64,000 nt of DNA. It comes from Natrinema gelatinilyticum (GTDB taxonomy: Archaea > Halobacteriota > Halobacteria > Halobacteriales > Natrialbaceae). Position 1 is the stretch's first letter. Every line of letters begins with the position of its first letter. The notes beneath the pieces were generated by a model. The model made no database searches. It was not told where the DNA came from and worked only from the letters and a program-made list of their open reading frames with translations. The DNA is taken from NCBI RefSeq assembly GCF_024266705.1, contig NZ_CP100756.1, forward strand, positions 2,108,001 to 2,172,000. Reading direction: 5' to 3'. Shown piece by piece: positions 18,501 through 27,825 of this stretch. The position numbers and the translations under genes are program-made.

Positions 18501-18635
18501 TAGTCGATCTCGATCTCCCGATTTCCGGTGTGTGGACGACCGTCAGTACAAGCGAGGGATTCACACCCGTAGTCTGTACGGAGAATCGCCTCACTTGATA
18601 AAACGTTTTCTTACCGCGGCGTCCACAGTGTGAGT

Positions 18636-20042
18636 ATGAGTATGCAGGAGCAGTCGGCCGCCGCCGCGACGACCCGGACACAGTCGCCGGACGTCGTCGT
18701 CGTCGGGGCCGGAACTGCAGGGTGCTACGCCGCCGCGACCGTCGCGCGCGAGGGGTACGACGTCGTCGTCCTCGATCGAAAATCCGAAACCGAGGCGGGC
18801 CACATCGCCTGCGGGGACGCGTTGAAGGGCGCCGACGCCTTCCCCGAGGCGATCCCGAAGTCGAAACTTGAGCCGGCCTTTACGAATACGGGCGTTGACC
18901 ACGGCCGCTTCGAGATTCCCCAGGAGGACACCGTCCTCGAGATACCGGTTCCGGGTGAACTCGCCGTCATCGACCGGTGGGAGTACGGTCGACGGATCAT
19001 CGAAGGCGCGGGAGATGTCGGCGTCGACTTCCACTACGACACCGTCGTCACGAACGTCGTCCAGGCCGACGACGGTCGCGTCACGGGTGTCGAGGCGATC
19101 CGCGCGGGTGATCCAATCACCTACGAGGCGGACATCGTCATCGACGCCGCGGGTTCGCTCTCCGTCCTGCAGGATAACGTCGACTTCTCGGGGTCGACGT
19201 TCGATACCAACGTCAACTACACGCACTTCTGTTCGGCATACCGGGAAATCGTTCACGTGGAGGAACCCGTCGAGTGGGACGACGCGCTCGTCTTCAAGCC
19301 GACCGAGCGGGCTGCGGGCTACCTCTGGTACTTCCCGCGCACCGAGACGGAGATCAACGCCGGACTCGGCTTCCAGATGACCGAGGAGCCCATGGAACTG
19401 GTCGACGACCTCAAACGCGACCTCGAGAACCGCCCCGAGTTCGCCGGTGCGACGGTCGAGGACAAACTCGGCGCTGCCTTGCCCACTCGCCGGCCGTACG
19501 ACTCGGCGGTCCACCCGGGGTACATGGCCGTCGGTGACGCCGCGGGACACGTCAACCCCACGACCGGCGGTGGCATCGCCGGCGCCGCGTACGCCGGCAA
19601 GTACGCCGCCGAACAGGCCGTCGAGGCCCTCGAGACGAACGACTACGGCGAAGACACCTTCTGGCGGTACAACGAGCGCGTGATGGACCACTACGGCGCC
19701 CGCTACGCTGCACTCGACGTCTACAACATTCTCTCGACCGCCGTCGACGTAGACGACCTCATGGGGCTGCTCGCCGCGATGCCGGGCGACAAACTCGCCG
19801 AGGCCCTCTACTCCGGGAGCACGAATATCGGCCTCAAACTCAAACTCGAGGCGTTGCTCAAGAGCCGCGGTCACTGGGGCACGATCTGGAACCTCTATCA
19901 GACGAAGCGCCGCGCCGACGAACTGCTCTCTCACTACGAGGACTACCCCTCGAGCCCGGCGGGGCTCGCGGACTGGCAGGGCCGACGCGACGAACTGATG
20001 GGGAAGGTGTACGAGACGACTGGCGCGGATCCGAAGTACTGA
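18636..20042 (+). CDS. geranylgeranyl reductase family flavoprotein
   Basis: FAD-dependent reductase that saturates isoprenoid chains of archaeal membrane lipids or quinones. The FAD-binding loop VVVVGAGTAGCYAA is near residue 24. The GGR hallmark GDAAGHVNPTTGGGI is near 305, and the substrate-site motif YLWYFPRTETEINAGLGF is near 230. About 468 residues, normal length. Starts at 18630 (GTG), 18636 (ATG) and 18642 (ATG) are close together and cannot be told apart. Several GGR paralogues are normal in haloarchaea; which lipid this one reduces is unknown. It stands alone. Confidence 0.93.
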   Translation: MSMQEQSAAAATTRTQSPDVVVVGAGTAGCYAAATVAREGYDVVVLDRKSETEAGHIACGDALKGADAFPEAIPKSKLEPAFTNTGVDHGRFEIPQEDTVLEIPVPGELAVIDRWEYGRRIIEGAGDVGVDFHYDTVVTNVVQADDGRVTGVEAIRAGDPITYEADIVIDAAGSLSVLQDNVDFSGSTFDTNVNYTHFCSAYREIVHVEEPVEWDDALVFKPTERAAGYLWYFPRTETEINAGLGFQMTEEPMELVDDLKRDLENRPEFAGATVEDKLGAALPTRRPYDSAVHPGYMAVGDAAGHVNPTTGGGIAGAAYAGKYAAEQAVEALETNDYGEDTFWRYNERVMDHYGARYAALDVYNILSTAVDVDDLMGLLAAMPGDKLAEALYSGSTNIGLKLKLEALLKSRGHWGTIWNLYQTKRRADELLSHYEDYPSSPAGLADWQGRRDELMGKVYETTGADPKY

Positions 20043-20325
20043 GCGGCCAGTCGCGCCGCGGACGCGACAGCGCCCTCGACGCCCCCTCGAGAGACCGCCG
20101 CGCGTTCTTTTCGCGCTCGCGGCGGGTAGCGGTGCGCACCGCGTCTCCCCCCGCCGAACCGGGAGTCGACGCTCCCGGTACTCGGAGAATACGTGTCGAG
20201 CGTTACGCCGCGCGGCCGGGAACCCTCTTCTCCGTCGAAGCGCGCACCCGACAGTCTCTGTCGTCGACAGTGATTTTGCGTTGTTAGGGACAGTCCATAA
20301 TCCCGATGGTACCCAACTCGTTTCC

Positions 20326-21129
20326 ATGTCCCAAGGACATACCCGGCGACGCACGCTGACGCTGATCGGAACCGCAGGAGCCGGCCTGGTGGCCGGTAGT
20401 TTCGGCGCCGCGAGCGACGACCACGCAGGTGACAGCGGACAGGAATCGGACAGTAATCACGACGAGGAAGCCACGACGACTGCTCGCGTTCGCGCGGCCC
20501 ACCTCTCGCCCGACGCGCCGAACGTCGACGTCGCAGTCGACGGCGAGACCGTCCTCTCGGACGTTCCGTTTCGCGCGGTGAGCGACTACCTCGAGCTCCC
20601 CGTCGGGACCGCGAACGTCGCCATCTCGGCGACCGACGACCCCGAGACCGTCGTGTTCGATCAGGAACTCGAAATCGCCGAAGGGGCGTTTACGATCGCC
20701 GCGCTCGGCGAACTCTCCGAGGAGAATCAGCCGTTCGCACCGACCGTGCTGGAGGACGACCTCAGCGACCCCGGCGAGAACGCCCGCGTGCGACTCGTCC
20801 ACGCCTCGCCGGACGCTCCGGCGGTCGACGTCACCGTCGGTGGCGGCGAGACGGTCCTGTTCGAGAACGTCGCCTTCGGCGAGGCCGGCGCGCTCGAGGT
20901 GCCAGCCGGCGAGTACACCCTCGAGGTACGGCCCGCGACCAACTGTAACGATGGGGAGGTCGTCGCCGAGTTCGACGTCGCTCTGGCGGCCGGGAGCGTC
21001 TCCACGGCCTTCGCGGTCGGCTACCTCGAACCCGACGCTGCTCCCGCGGACGAGGCGTTCGACCTCGAGGTCGTCGCAGACGTTCCGGGGGAGGAGACCC
21101 ACGACGAGGAGTCGATGGCCGAGTGCTGA
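20326..21129 (+). CDS. Tat-exported DUF4397 protein
   Basis: A 267-residue exported protein. The signal MSQGHTRRRTLTLIGTAGAGLVAG has a twin-arginine motif and no lipobox cysteine. Two DUF4397 repeats follow, each opening with AHLSPDAPNVDV (near 60) or VHASPDAPAVDV (near 155) and folding as beta sandwiches. The end is acidic (EETHDEESMAEC). The ATG at 20326 is the start, as it begins the signal. Role at the cell surface is unknown. Palindromic element B begins 6 bp after its stop codon. Confidence 0.87.
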   Translation: MSQGHTRRRTLTLIGTAGAGLVAGSFGAASDDHAGDSGQESDSNHDEEATTTARVRAAHLSPDAPNVDVAVDGETVLSDVPFRAVSDYLELPVGTANVAISATDDPETVVFDQELEIAEGAFTIAALGELSEENQPFAPTVLEDDLSDPGENARVRLVHASPDAPAVDVTVGGGETVLFENVAFGEAGALEVPAGEYTLEVRPATNCNDGEVVAEFDVALAAGSVSTAFAVGYLEPDAAPADEAFDLEVVADVPGEETHDEESMAEC

Positions 21130-21134
21130 TCGTC

Positions 21135-21219
21135 TGATACGGACTACTGTACGTCATTTCCGGTGCACCCGCGACCGACCTGCGGTTGCACCAGTGCACC
21201 GGTACAGCAGACCGTCCGA
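21135..21219 (+). repeat. 85-bp palindromic element, copy B
   Basis: TGATACGGACTACTGTA at the left and TACAGCAGACCGTCCGA at the right. It is the most diverged copy: the end that supplies TGA elsewhere reads CGGACGG here. It lies between the convergent DUF4397 and M20 genes. It does not overlap a stop codon; the DUF4397 stop lies 6 bp outside. Confidence 0.8.
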
Positions 21220-21293
21220 CGCGTCGATCGATTCTCGACCGCGAACTCGATCCGCCGCGGAGGTACTCGACTCGAATCGCTGAGCGATCGAGA

Positions 21294-22574
21294 TCAGGGT
21301 CGCTCGAGCGTGACCCGCTCGACCGCTCCAGCCAGCACGTCGATCCCGTGCTGGATGCTCGCCTCGTCGACGTCGAACGTCGCGGTGTGGTGTCCGCCGG
21401 GGTGGTCGGTGCCCACGCCGACGTAGCAGGCGGTCCCGCCGTTTCGCTGGACCGCCTGCATGAGGAAGGTTGCGTCCTCGCTGCCCCCGAGTTCGTCGCG
21501 CTCGACGATCCGCTCGACGCCCGCTGTCTCCCTCGCGACATCCGCGACGACCGAGACGAGTTCTTGGTCGCTGGTCGCACTCGGGGCCTCCGCGCCAGTT
21601 TCGATATCGACCTCACAGTCGTGCATTTCGGCGGCGCTCCGGAGAACCCGCCCAGTCCGGTGTTTCATGTACTCCAGTAGCTCGGTCGTCTCGCCGCGGA
21701 TCTCGGCGACGATACGGACCTCGTCGGGGATGACGTTGGCGGCGCTGCCGCCCTCGACGACGCCGGCGTTGACGCGCGTCTTCCCGTCGTTGTGCCGTGG
21801 AATCCCGTAGAGGTTCTGTACCGCCGTCGCCATCGCCTGGACGGCGTTGCGTCCCTGCTCCGGGTGGCCGCCGGCGTGGGCTGACTCGCCCGTAAACGTC
21901 GCCTCGAGGTGTGACACTGCGAGGAACCCGTCGATCCCCGCGACGATTTCGCCGGTCGGATGGTCCAGACCGATGTGGACGGCGAGCAACGCGTCGACGT
22001 CGCGGATGTGGTCGCTCTCGGCCATCGCCTTGCCGCCGCCGACGACCTCCTCCGCGGGCTGGAAGAATACCTTCAGGGTACCAGAGAAGTCACTGTCGGC
22101 GATTTGTTCGAGGACGCCGACCCCGATCGTCGCGTGGGCGTCGTGGCCGCAGGCGTGCATCGCGTCCTCGTGTTCGGAGCGAAAGCCCTCGGCCGCCGGC
22201 AGGTGTGCCGGATCGGTCGACTCCGCTTGCGGAAGCCCGTCAATGTCGACGCGAAGGCCGACGGTCGGCCCCTCGCCGCGCTCGAGGACGGCGACGACGC
22301 CGGTATATCCTCCCTCGAGTCGCTCGAGAACCGCTTCGTCGACGCCGTCGGTTCGAGCCTGGTCGTACCAGTGAGCGAGGTCCGTCTCCTCGGGAACGGC
22401 CATCCGCTGGCCGCCTGCGATAGCGTCCGGGCCGACGTGGAGTTCGTCGAGTTCGTCGCCGAGCCGTGATTCGAGTTCGTCGACGATTCGGGCAGTCGTG
22501 TAGAATTCGCGCCAGGCGGGTTCCGGTTTCCGGTGCAGGTCGCGTCGGAGTGAAACGAGATCGTCCGCGGTCAT
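21294..22574 (-). CDS. M20 family amidohydrolase (metallopeptidase)
   Basis: A 426-residue zinc amidohydrolase of the M20/AbgA-like type that cleaves N-acyl or p-aminobenzoyl amides of amino acids. Visible metal and catalytic motifs are GLRVDIDGLP (near 120), HACGHDAHAT (near 160), FFQPAEE (near 185) and a late GTDHPGGHHTATFDVDE. The dimerisation/lid domain is in the middle (GESAHAGGHPEQGRNA). Its start is the ATG at 22574. Haloarchaeal members have an extended N-terminal half, as here. Substrate cannot be read; aminobenzoyl-glutamate is one candidate. Confidence 0.9.
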   Translation of the reverse strand: MTADDLVSLRRDLHRKPEPAWREFYTTARIVDELESRLGDELDELHVGPDAIAGGQRMAVPEETDLAHWYDQARTDGVDEAVLERLEGGYTGVVAVLERGEGPTVGLRVDIDGLPQAESTDPAHLPAAEGFRSEHEDAMHACGHDAHATIGVGVLEQIADSDFSGTLKVFFQPAEEVVGGGKAMAESDHIRDVDALLAVHIGLDHPTGEIVAGIDGFLAVSHLEATFTGESAHAGGHPEQGRNAVQAMATAVQNLYGIPRHNDGKTRVNAGVVEGGSAANVIPDEVRIVAEIRGETTELLEYMKHRTGRVLRSAAEMHDCEVDIETGAEAPSATSDQELVSVVADVARETAGVERIVERDELGGSEDATFLMQAVQRNGGTACYVGVGTDHPGGHHTATFDVDEASIQHGIDVLAGAVERVTLERP

Positions 22575-22643
22575 ATCCCGATATCGAGGGGGGGCGACAA
22601 AAAGCCCTGTCATCGGTTGTTCCCCGAGACGACGTGTCGGCGG

Positions 22644-22979
22644 TCAGTTTCCGCGGCCTGCGCCATGTATCTGTTCGACTTCGGCTTCGATGTGGATCGA
22701 GTCGGGGAAGTTCTGCGCGGCGATATTGCGCGCGAGTTCGTCGTGGCCGTGTATCTCGAGTTCGCGGGTAAAGACGGTGTAGTCCCAGGAGGAAAATCGA
22801 CGGTCGTCGTCGGCGTGGAGCCGACAGCACTGCGGAACTGAGAGCCTCTCCGGTGGATGGGTGTGTGGGCCTTTCAGTGCCGCCCCTTTTCGTTCGGCGG
22901 TCGATTTGATGTCTTCGACGATCCCGTCGAGCGCCGCTCGATCACCGCTTTGGAGGGTGAGACGCGTAACGAAGGTCAT
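22644..22979 (-). CDS. uS10/mL48-like ribosomal protein paralogue
   Basis: A 111-residue protein of the S10 fold: MTFVTRLTLQSGDRAALDGIVEDIKSTAERKGAALKGPHTHPPERLSVP matches S10 helix 1 and the loop before the second strand; DYTVFTRELEIHG and IHIEAEVEQI match the last strands. The ribosomal S10 of archaea is usually encoded beside elongation factor 1-alpha; this copy is alone and diverged, so it is probably not the main S10. Whether it binds the ribosome is open. It is divergent from the Nudix gene. Confidence 0.8.
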   Translation of the reverse strand: MTFVTRLTLQSGDRAALDGIVEDIKSTAERKGAALKGPHTHPPERLSVPQCCRLHADDDRRFSSWDYTVFTRELEIHGHDELARNIAAQNFPDSIHIEAEVEQIHGAGRGN

Positions 22980-23162
22980 GGGTGTTGTGGAATTATCCAC
23001 GGTCGGCGCGTAAAAACTTGCTGAGAGACGGTCGTGGGGATCCCCCACCGTGTACGACTGTGGTCGTCTCGCGTCCGACAGCGTGATACTCGATTTCGCA
23101 ATCAGTGTTCGTTGGATCAACAGTTCGATATTCTCTTAACGTCGCACCTACTAGGCCACTTA

Positions 23163-23597
23163 ATGGCAGTTGAAGCTACGAGCGCAGGCGCGATCCTCTT
23201 CCGCGATACGCGGGGCCGGCGCGAGTATCTTCTACTCAAGAGCCGCCCAGGCGACTGGGAGTTTCCCAAGGGCGGTGTCGAAGGAGATGAAGAACTACAG
23301 CAGACGGCGATCCGCGAAGTAACGGAAGAGGCAGGTATCGAAGAGTTCCGACTACTCGACGGCTTTCGCAGGGACTACGATTACGTCTTCGAGGCGAACG
23401 GCAAAACGATCCACAAGACCGTTCACCTCTTCATCGCGAAGTCGTTCGAGGCCAGTGCTGAACTCTCGAACGAACATCGCGACCTGCAGTGGCGCGATTA
23501 CGAACAGGCGATAAACACCGTCACACAGGACGGTCCGCGGGAAATCCTGGAAGAAGCCCACAGTTTCCTGGACGAGACCGAGGACGAGGCGAACTGA
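23163..23597 (+). CDS. Nudix hydrolase, Ap4A-type
   Basis: A 144-residue Nudix enzyme. The Nudix box occupies residues 37-59: GGVEGDEELQQ then TAIREVTEEAGI, with the REVTEE metal ligands intact. The rest (SAGAILFR, LLLKSRPGDWEFPKGG) resembles bis(5'-nucleosyl)-tetraphosphatases. The ATG at 23163 is preceded by a TTCTCTTAAC box 27 nt upstream, a leaderless layout. Its TGA stop is also the first three bases of palindromic element C. Confidence 0.92.
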   Translation: MAVEATSAGAILFRDTRGRREYLLLKSRPGDWEFPKGGVEGDEELQQTAIREVTEEAGIEEFRLLDGFRRDYDYVFEANGKTIHKTVHLFIAKSFEASAELSNEHRDLQWRDYEQAINTVTQDGPREILEEAHSFLDETEDEAN

Positions 23598-23678
23598 TAC
23601 GGTCTGCTGTACCGATGTACCGGTGCACCGCAGGACGGTCGCGGTTGCACCGGCAATGACGTACAGTAGTCCGTATGA
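23595..23678 (+). repeat. 84-bp palindromic element, copy C (starts in the Nudix stop)
   Basis: It begins TGATACGGTCTGCTGTA and ends TACAGTAGTCCGTATGA. Its TGA is the stop codon of the Nudix gene. It separates two convergent genes. The internal arms GGTGCACCGC and GCGGTTGCACC pair. Confidence 0.85.
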
Positions 23679-23762
23679 GGAGGCCCCGTCGTCGCGGGAA
23701 GGACGATCGGAAGAGGGAGACGACCAGCATCAGCACTCCTCCCAGCACCGAGGATCTGGTCC

Positions 23763-24857
23763 TCACCGATGATCCCGTCCCTCTCGAGTAGCTCCCGCTT
23801 TGCTGTCGGGTATCCCCCCGTCGTCGGTCACGTCGAACGGCCCTTCTTCGGGACCCTTCTGGGGGAGCATCGGGCCAGTCGATGCCGTTCGGCGCGTAAC
23901 CGTCGTCGTTCGAAGGATGAACGATACGAGGAGTGCGAGCGGCGAGAGAACGATACTGATCAGCCCGATCGAGACGTACGGAAGGAGGGCGATGTTGATG
24001 CTCGGACCGGTGATATCGGCGTAGAGGAGACCGATGAGTATCGCCGACAGGATCGACGGGACACCACAGTAGACCGTCAGCTGCGAGAACCGGGTCAACT
24101 CCCGCTGCAGGTACGTCGTCTTGAATTGTTCGCCGGCCACGTGGAACAGTTTCAGCGATTCGAGCAGGTCCTCGAACCGTTCGATTGTGGCCGGCGAGAG
24201 CGAGTCGTCGTACGTGCGCCGGAGACGAGTGCCCACGTACAACTGCCAGTCTTCGTCGTAGTTGGTCGCCGCCAACACGGCCCTGAACGTGCCGAAAGAC
24301 GTGTGTTCGAGCGTCTCGTCGATTCGTTCGGTTTCGGACAGAACGGTGCTCGTGTATCGAGTGACCGCACGTCGCACCTCCTCGTCGTGATCGGCGACTG
24401 CGTCGGTGACCGCAGCGGCGTCCCGTGAAATCGATTCGACGAGCAACTCGAGCAGCTTCGTCGGCGAAACTGGACTCGCGGCGACCGATGCTTCGTCCGC
24501 GACGTCCGCACGGAAGTCGATGACCGACTCGAGTCGTTCCTGGGCCGATCCAGCCGTCGCGAATTCCTGTGAGAGGATCAGCTGGTTGATCGAGACTACG
24601 AGCGTTACGAGGGAGAACGTCCCCGCGATCATGCCGCTCGCCACCCGCGTCACGGAGTTCGGGTTGACGAACGAAATGAAGCCGACTTCGTGAAGACCGA
24701 GCAAGACGACGAAGACGACGACTGAGAGGAGGCCTGTGAGGACCACCCGGTCGCCCTCGACTAACAGCCATTCCCGAGCCCGTGGGAACGGCCGGGATCG
24801 AGCGCCGATATCGGCCCCGTATGACTCGAGCCGCTCGTCGTTCTCGGATGACACCAT
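23763..24857 (-). CDS. four-helix membrane protein of unknown function
   Basis: A 364-residue membrane protein. Two transmembrane helices lie near 40-60 (LTGLLSVVVFVVLLGLH) and 70-90 (AGTFSLVTLVVSINQ), and a second pair near 265-325 (VPSILSAILIGLLY and IGLISIVLSPLALLVSF). A soluble, mostly helical domain of about 170 residues lies between the pairs. No catalytic motif is seen. The ATG at 24857 (MVSSENDERL) is chosen over one 48 nt upstream. Homologues seem confined to haloarchaea in my memory; no function is known to me. Confidence 0.72.
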   Translation of the reverse strand: MVSSENDERLESYGADIGARSRPFPRAREWLLVEGDRVVLTGLLSVVVFVVLLGLHEVGFISFVNPNSVTRVASGMIAGTFSLVTLVVSINQLILSQEFATAGSAQERLESVIDFRADVADEASVAASPVSPTKLLELLVESISRDAAAVTDAVADHDEEVRRAVTRYTSTVLSETERIDETLEHTSFGTFRAVLAATNYDEDWQLYVGTRLRRTYDDSLSPATIERFEDLLESLKLFHVAGEQFKTTYLQRELTRFSQLTVYCGVPSILSAILIGLLYADITGPSINIALLPYVSIGLISIVLSPLALLVSFILRTTTVTRRTASTGPMLPQKGPEEGPFDVTDDGGIPDSKAGATREGRDHR

Positions 24858-25088
24858 AGCGAGATGTTCCACCGACCCAGCAATAAGAGGCTGCGTTGCA
24901 CACATCGGCAGGGGAACGACTGCGTCGTGACTGTCGCTGAGATAACCGGTGCGTCGCGACCGTCACCGACGGTAGCTGGCGATTCAAGGCCTACACTGAA
25001 AGGCGCCCGTGACCTCCATGTGAGATATGCTCGAAGACGGAACCGTGCCTGATACCGACGACCGCTTGCGGACATCGAGCCGGCGATA

Positions 25089-25598
25089 ATGTCCCGTTCG
25101 GACCCACCAAGCAGACGCGGACTGCTCGCGTCGATCGGTGCAGGTATTGCGACCGCAGTCGCCGGCTGTACAGGCAGCGACGCCATCGGCGGGAAGCCGG
25201 CCTACGAAGATGGCACCGTCGGCAATCTCAACACCAGCAATCGTTCCAATCGGACGGCGAGCCAGATGTCTACGGCGGCGGCGCTCGCGCAAGGAGAACC
25301 GAGTACGACGGCGACGCCCCTCGACTCCCTCTCGTTGACGTCCCATCAATTCGTCGTCGAGGACGGCTATCTCGGCTCGACCATTCAGGGGACCGTCGAG
25401 AACGGAGGATCGAATCGGGTTCAGATCGTCGAAGTGCGGACGCGGGTATACGACGACGCGGGCAACCAGCTCGGCAGATATTTCGCCAGTACCGGCGACT
25501 TAAACGCCGGCTCGACCTGGGAGTTTCAGGTCATCGTCCTCGAGTCACCCTCGGACGTCGCCGAGTACGATATCGCCGTGCTAGGAACTCCGTCCTGA
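25089..25598 (+). CDS. Tat lipoprotein with FxLYD-like domain
   Basis: A 169-residue lipoprotein. The signal PPSRRGLLASIGAGIATAVAGC carries a twin arginine and ends in a lipobox cysteine. From about residue 85, SHQFVVEDGYLGSTIQGTVENGG and VRTRVYDDAGNQLGRYF match the FxLYD beta-sandwich found in many haloarchaeal lipoproteins. Role on the surface is unknown. Confidence 0.85.
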   Translation: MSRSDPPSRRGLLASIGAGIATAVAGCTGSDAIGGKPAYEDGTVGNLNTSNRSNRTASQMSTAAALAQGEPSTTATPLDSLSLTSHQFVVEDGYLGSTIQGTVENGGSNRVQIVEVRTRVYDDAGNQLGRYFASTGDLNAGSTWEFQVIVLESPSDVAEYDIAVLGTPS

Positions 25599-25646
25599 TC
25601 CACGCGACTCCCGACCACGCACTTGCTGCGTTTGCCTCCGTCTCGG

Positions 25647-25994
25647 TCACTCCGACGATCCGTCCACGAGGTCGTCGTCGACCTCCTCGTAAACCACGTC
25701 CGGACTGACGGTGAGCGTGTACGCCGGTCGCCCTTTCCCCGTCGGCGACGTCGCCGTCGGCTCGTTCTCGTCGACGAGGCCCACCTCCTCGAGTTGGTAG
25801 AGCGATCGAGTGACATCCGCTTCCGTAATCGTGCCGACGACTTCCGTTTCGACGGTCGAAAGGTGCTGCTGGCAGTGCTTTCGAAGGTCGTGCGTCTGGA
25901 CCGGCGTCTCGTCCTCGCGAGCGAGCGCGGCTACTCCGAGCAGAACTACCGTGTCGGTTCGCGAGATTGAATCGAACGCAGATGTTTCACTCAT
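25647..25994 (-). CDS. small winged-helix regulator
   Basis: A 115-residue protein with a winged-helix layout: a first helix DTVVLLGVAALAREDE, a recognition region ITEADVTRSLYQLEEVGLV and a wing GKGRPAYTLT. The acidic tail (EEVDDDLVDGSSE) is typical of halophiles. It stands alone and is convergent with the preceding lipoprotein gene. Target unknown; the upstream stretch 25995-26202 holds nothing else I recognise. Confidence 0.68.
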   Translation of the reverse strand: MSETSAFDSISRTDTVVLLGVAALAREDETPVQTHDLRKHCQQHLSTVETEVVGTITEADVTRSLYQLEEVGLVDENEPTATSPTGKGRPAYTLTVSPDVVYEEVDDDLVDGSSE

Positions 25995-26202
25995 GTGAGA
26001 CCGTTGTCTACGAACGATGGTAACCGTTTCTCCTATTTACAGTCAGGTGAACCGATGATTTTGCTCGAACGGTACGGGAAACACGTCCGATTCCAGTGTG
26101 GGCAACGTCACTTGATTTGACATACGAAATGCCACGCGATACTCGCGCGATATCGGCCGTCCGCTCTCCGTTCGACCGGACTCGGCGTTACAGGTCGTTC
26201 AA

Positions 26203-27039
26203 TCAGGCGTTTTCCTCGTCCTGAAGCTCCGCGAGTTCGGCCTCGACGTCTTCCTGATCGCCGGACTCGAGGTCAGTCAGGTCCTCCTCGTCGACGTCGG
26301 CCTCGGACTCGACGTCGGATTCGGGTTCCGGCTCGGGTTCACCCTCGCCCATTTCGGACTTGAGGGTCTCGAGTTCGGCTTCGACGCCGCTGTCGGTCGA
26401 GAGTTGCTCGAGTTCCCGGTCGATATTGTCCTTGTCGGACATCACGTCCTCGAACGCGCCCGTTTCGTGGAGTTCGTCGAGCGCGGCCGAGCGGGCTTCC
26501 ATGTCCTCAGTCTGCTCTTCGGCGCGTTCGATGGCGCGGCCGACGTCCTCGAACTCTTCGCCCGTGGCCGTCATCGCTTCCGAAACCGTGGAACTCGCCT
26601 CGGCGGCCTCGTAGCGTGCCTTCATCGTCTCCTTCTTGGTCCGGAACTCTTCGATTCGGGTCTGGAGTTCGTTCTTCTGGTCGATCAGACTGTCCTGCTG
26701 GCTCTGCAGGTCCGAAATCTGGCGCTCCAGATCATCGATCTGGTTCATCTTCGTCTTCTTCTTTTCGAGAGCACGTCGCGCCAGATCTTCTCGGTCCTGT
26801 TGGACCGCCGTCCGCGCCTGATCGTTGTGTTTTTCGACGTTCTCCTCGAGGCGGCGTTTCTGCATCTCGAGGCGCTTTTTCTGCGTCGTCAGATCGGCGA
26901 TGCCGCGTTTGACCTGCTGGAGCTGATCTCGCATCTGCTCGTAGGAATAGTCCAGCGTTTCGGTCGGATCCTCGGCCCGGTTGAGCACCGAGTTGATCTT
27001 CGACCGGATGACGTAGGAAGTGCGCGAGAGGATGCCCAT
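26203..27039 (-). CDS. PspA/IM30 family membrane-remodelling protein
   Basis: A 278-residue ESCRT-III-like protein starting MGILSRTSYVIRSKINSVLNRAEDPTETLDYSYEQM, the classical amphipathic helix and DP-turn of PspA/Vipp1. A long coiled coil (about 30-220) follows, then a very acidic tail of E/D/P residues. The family protects or repairs membranes under stress and is common in haloarchaea. The ATG at 27039 matches the family's start. The divergent gene is an alpha/beta hydrolase 115 bp away. Confidence 0.9.
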   Translation of the reverse strand: MGILSRTSYVIRSKINSVLNRAEDPTETLDYSYEQMRDQLQQVKRGIADLTTQKKRLEMQKRRLEENVEKHNDQARTAVQQDREDLARRALEKKKTKMNQIDDLERQISDLQSQQDSLIDQKNELQTRIEEFRTKKETMKARYEAAEASSTVSEAMTATGEEFEDVGRAIERAEEQTEDMEARSAALDELHETGAFEDVMSDKDNIDRELEQLSTDSGVEAELETLKSEMGEGEPEPEPESDVESEADVDEEDLTDLESGDQEDVEAELAELQDEENA

Positions 27040-27153
27040 ACTCGCAACGTATGGTTCTCCGGCCTTAAAAACATCACTTCGGTAACAGTCGGTCTCCTGT
27101 GAGGTCGTCCGTAGCTCGTCGATTTGATTAGCCGGCAGTGTGTGAAGGTACCC

Positions 27154-27789
27154 ATGACCGATGTTCTGCTCTCCGGCGCTCGCGACGTCCGGGGGACGCT
27201 CGACGAACCTGACGGCCGGACGACCGCAATCGTCGTCGCCTGTCCGCCGCATCCCAGACACGGCGGCTCGCGTAGCGACCAGCGACTCGTCGCCGTCAGT
27301 GATGTACTCTGTGGGATCGGTATCGCGTGTCTGCGCTTCGACTACGGCCCGTGGGACGACGGATACGGCGAACGGGAGGACGTTCGAAACGCCGTCCGAT
27401 GGGCGAGCGACTGGAGCGACGGCGATCGCGAATCCGACAGCCGTCTCCCCGTCGGCGTCTTTGGCTACAGTTTCGGCGCGACGCAGGCGCTCCTCGCGTC
27501 CGCCGACGTCGATCCCGACCCCGACGCCGTCGCCGCCCTCGCTCCGACGGCCCGGCTCGGCAACGATCTCGACGCGATCGAAGCGCTGTCGTCGATCGAA
27601 GTCCCCGTTCACGTCCTGTACGGCGAGCGCGATACGACCGTCGACTGGGAACCAATCGTCGAGCGCGCCCGGGACCGTGGTGACGAGGTCACGGCGCACT
27701 CGGGCGACCACTTCTTCTTCGGGGACCGCGACGAAATCGCGAGCACGGTGGGGGCGTTTTTCGAGCGGACGTTACTCGCGTCGGCGTAG
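27154..27789 (+). CDS. alpha/beta hydrolase (dienelactone hydrolase-like)
   Basis: A 211-residue serine hydrolase fold. The nucleophile elbow is GYSFGA (serine near residue 105). An aspartate in LYGERDTTVDWEP and a late histidine in HSGDHFFFGDRDE complete the triad. The oxyanion region reads CPPHPRHGG. Close bacterial and archaeal relatives act on small esters, but the substrate is not known. The ATG at 27154 (MTDVLLSGAR) is the natural start. Confidence 0.85.
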   Translation: MTDVLLSGARDVRGTLDEPDGRTTAIVVACPPHPRHGGSRSDQRLVAVSDVLCGIGIACLRFDYGPWDDGYGEREDVRNAVRWASDWSDGDRESDSRLPVGVFGYSFGATQALLASADVDPDPDAVAALAPTARLGNDLDAIEALSSIEVPVHVLYGERDTTVDWEPIVERARDRGDEVTAHSGDHFFFGDRDEIASTVGAFFERTLLASA

Positions 27790-27825
27790 TCACGGTGGGG
27801 ACTTTCGGGACTCCGGACTTCGATT

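Noticed and set aside
20043..20325. GC-rich inverted repeats after the geranylgeranyl reductase gene
   Set aside because: Short arms are expected by chance at this GC content and no gene or known element is evident.
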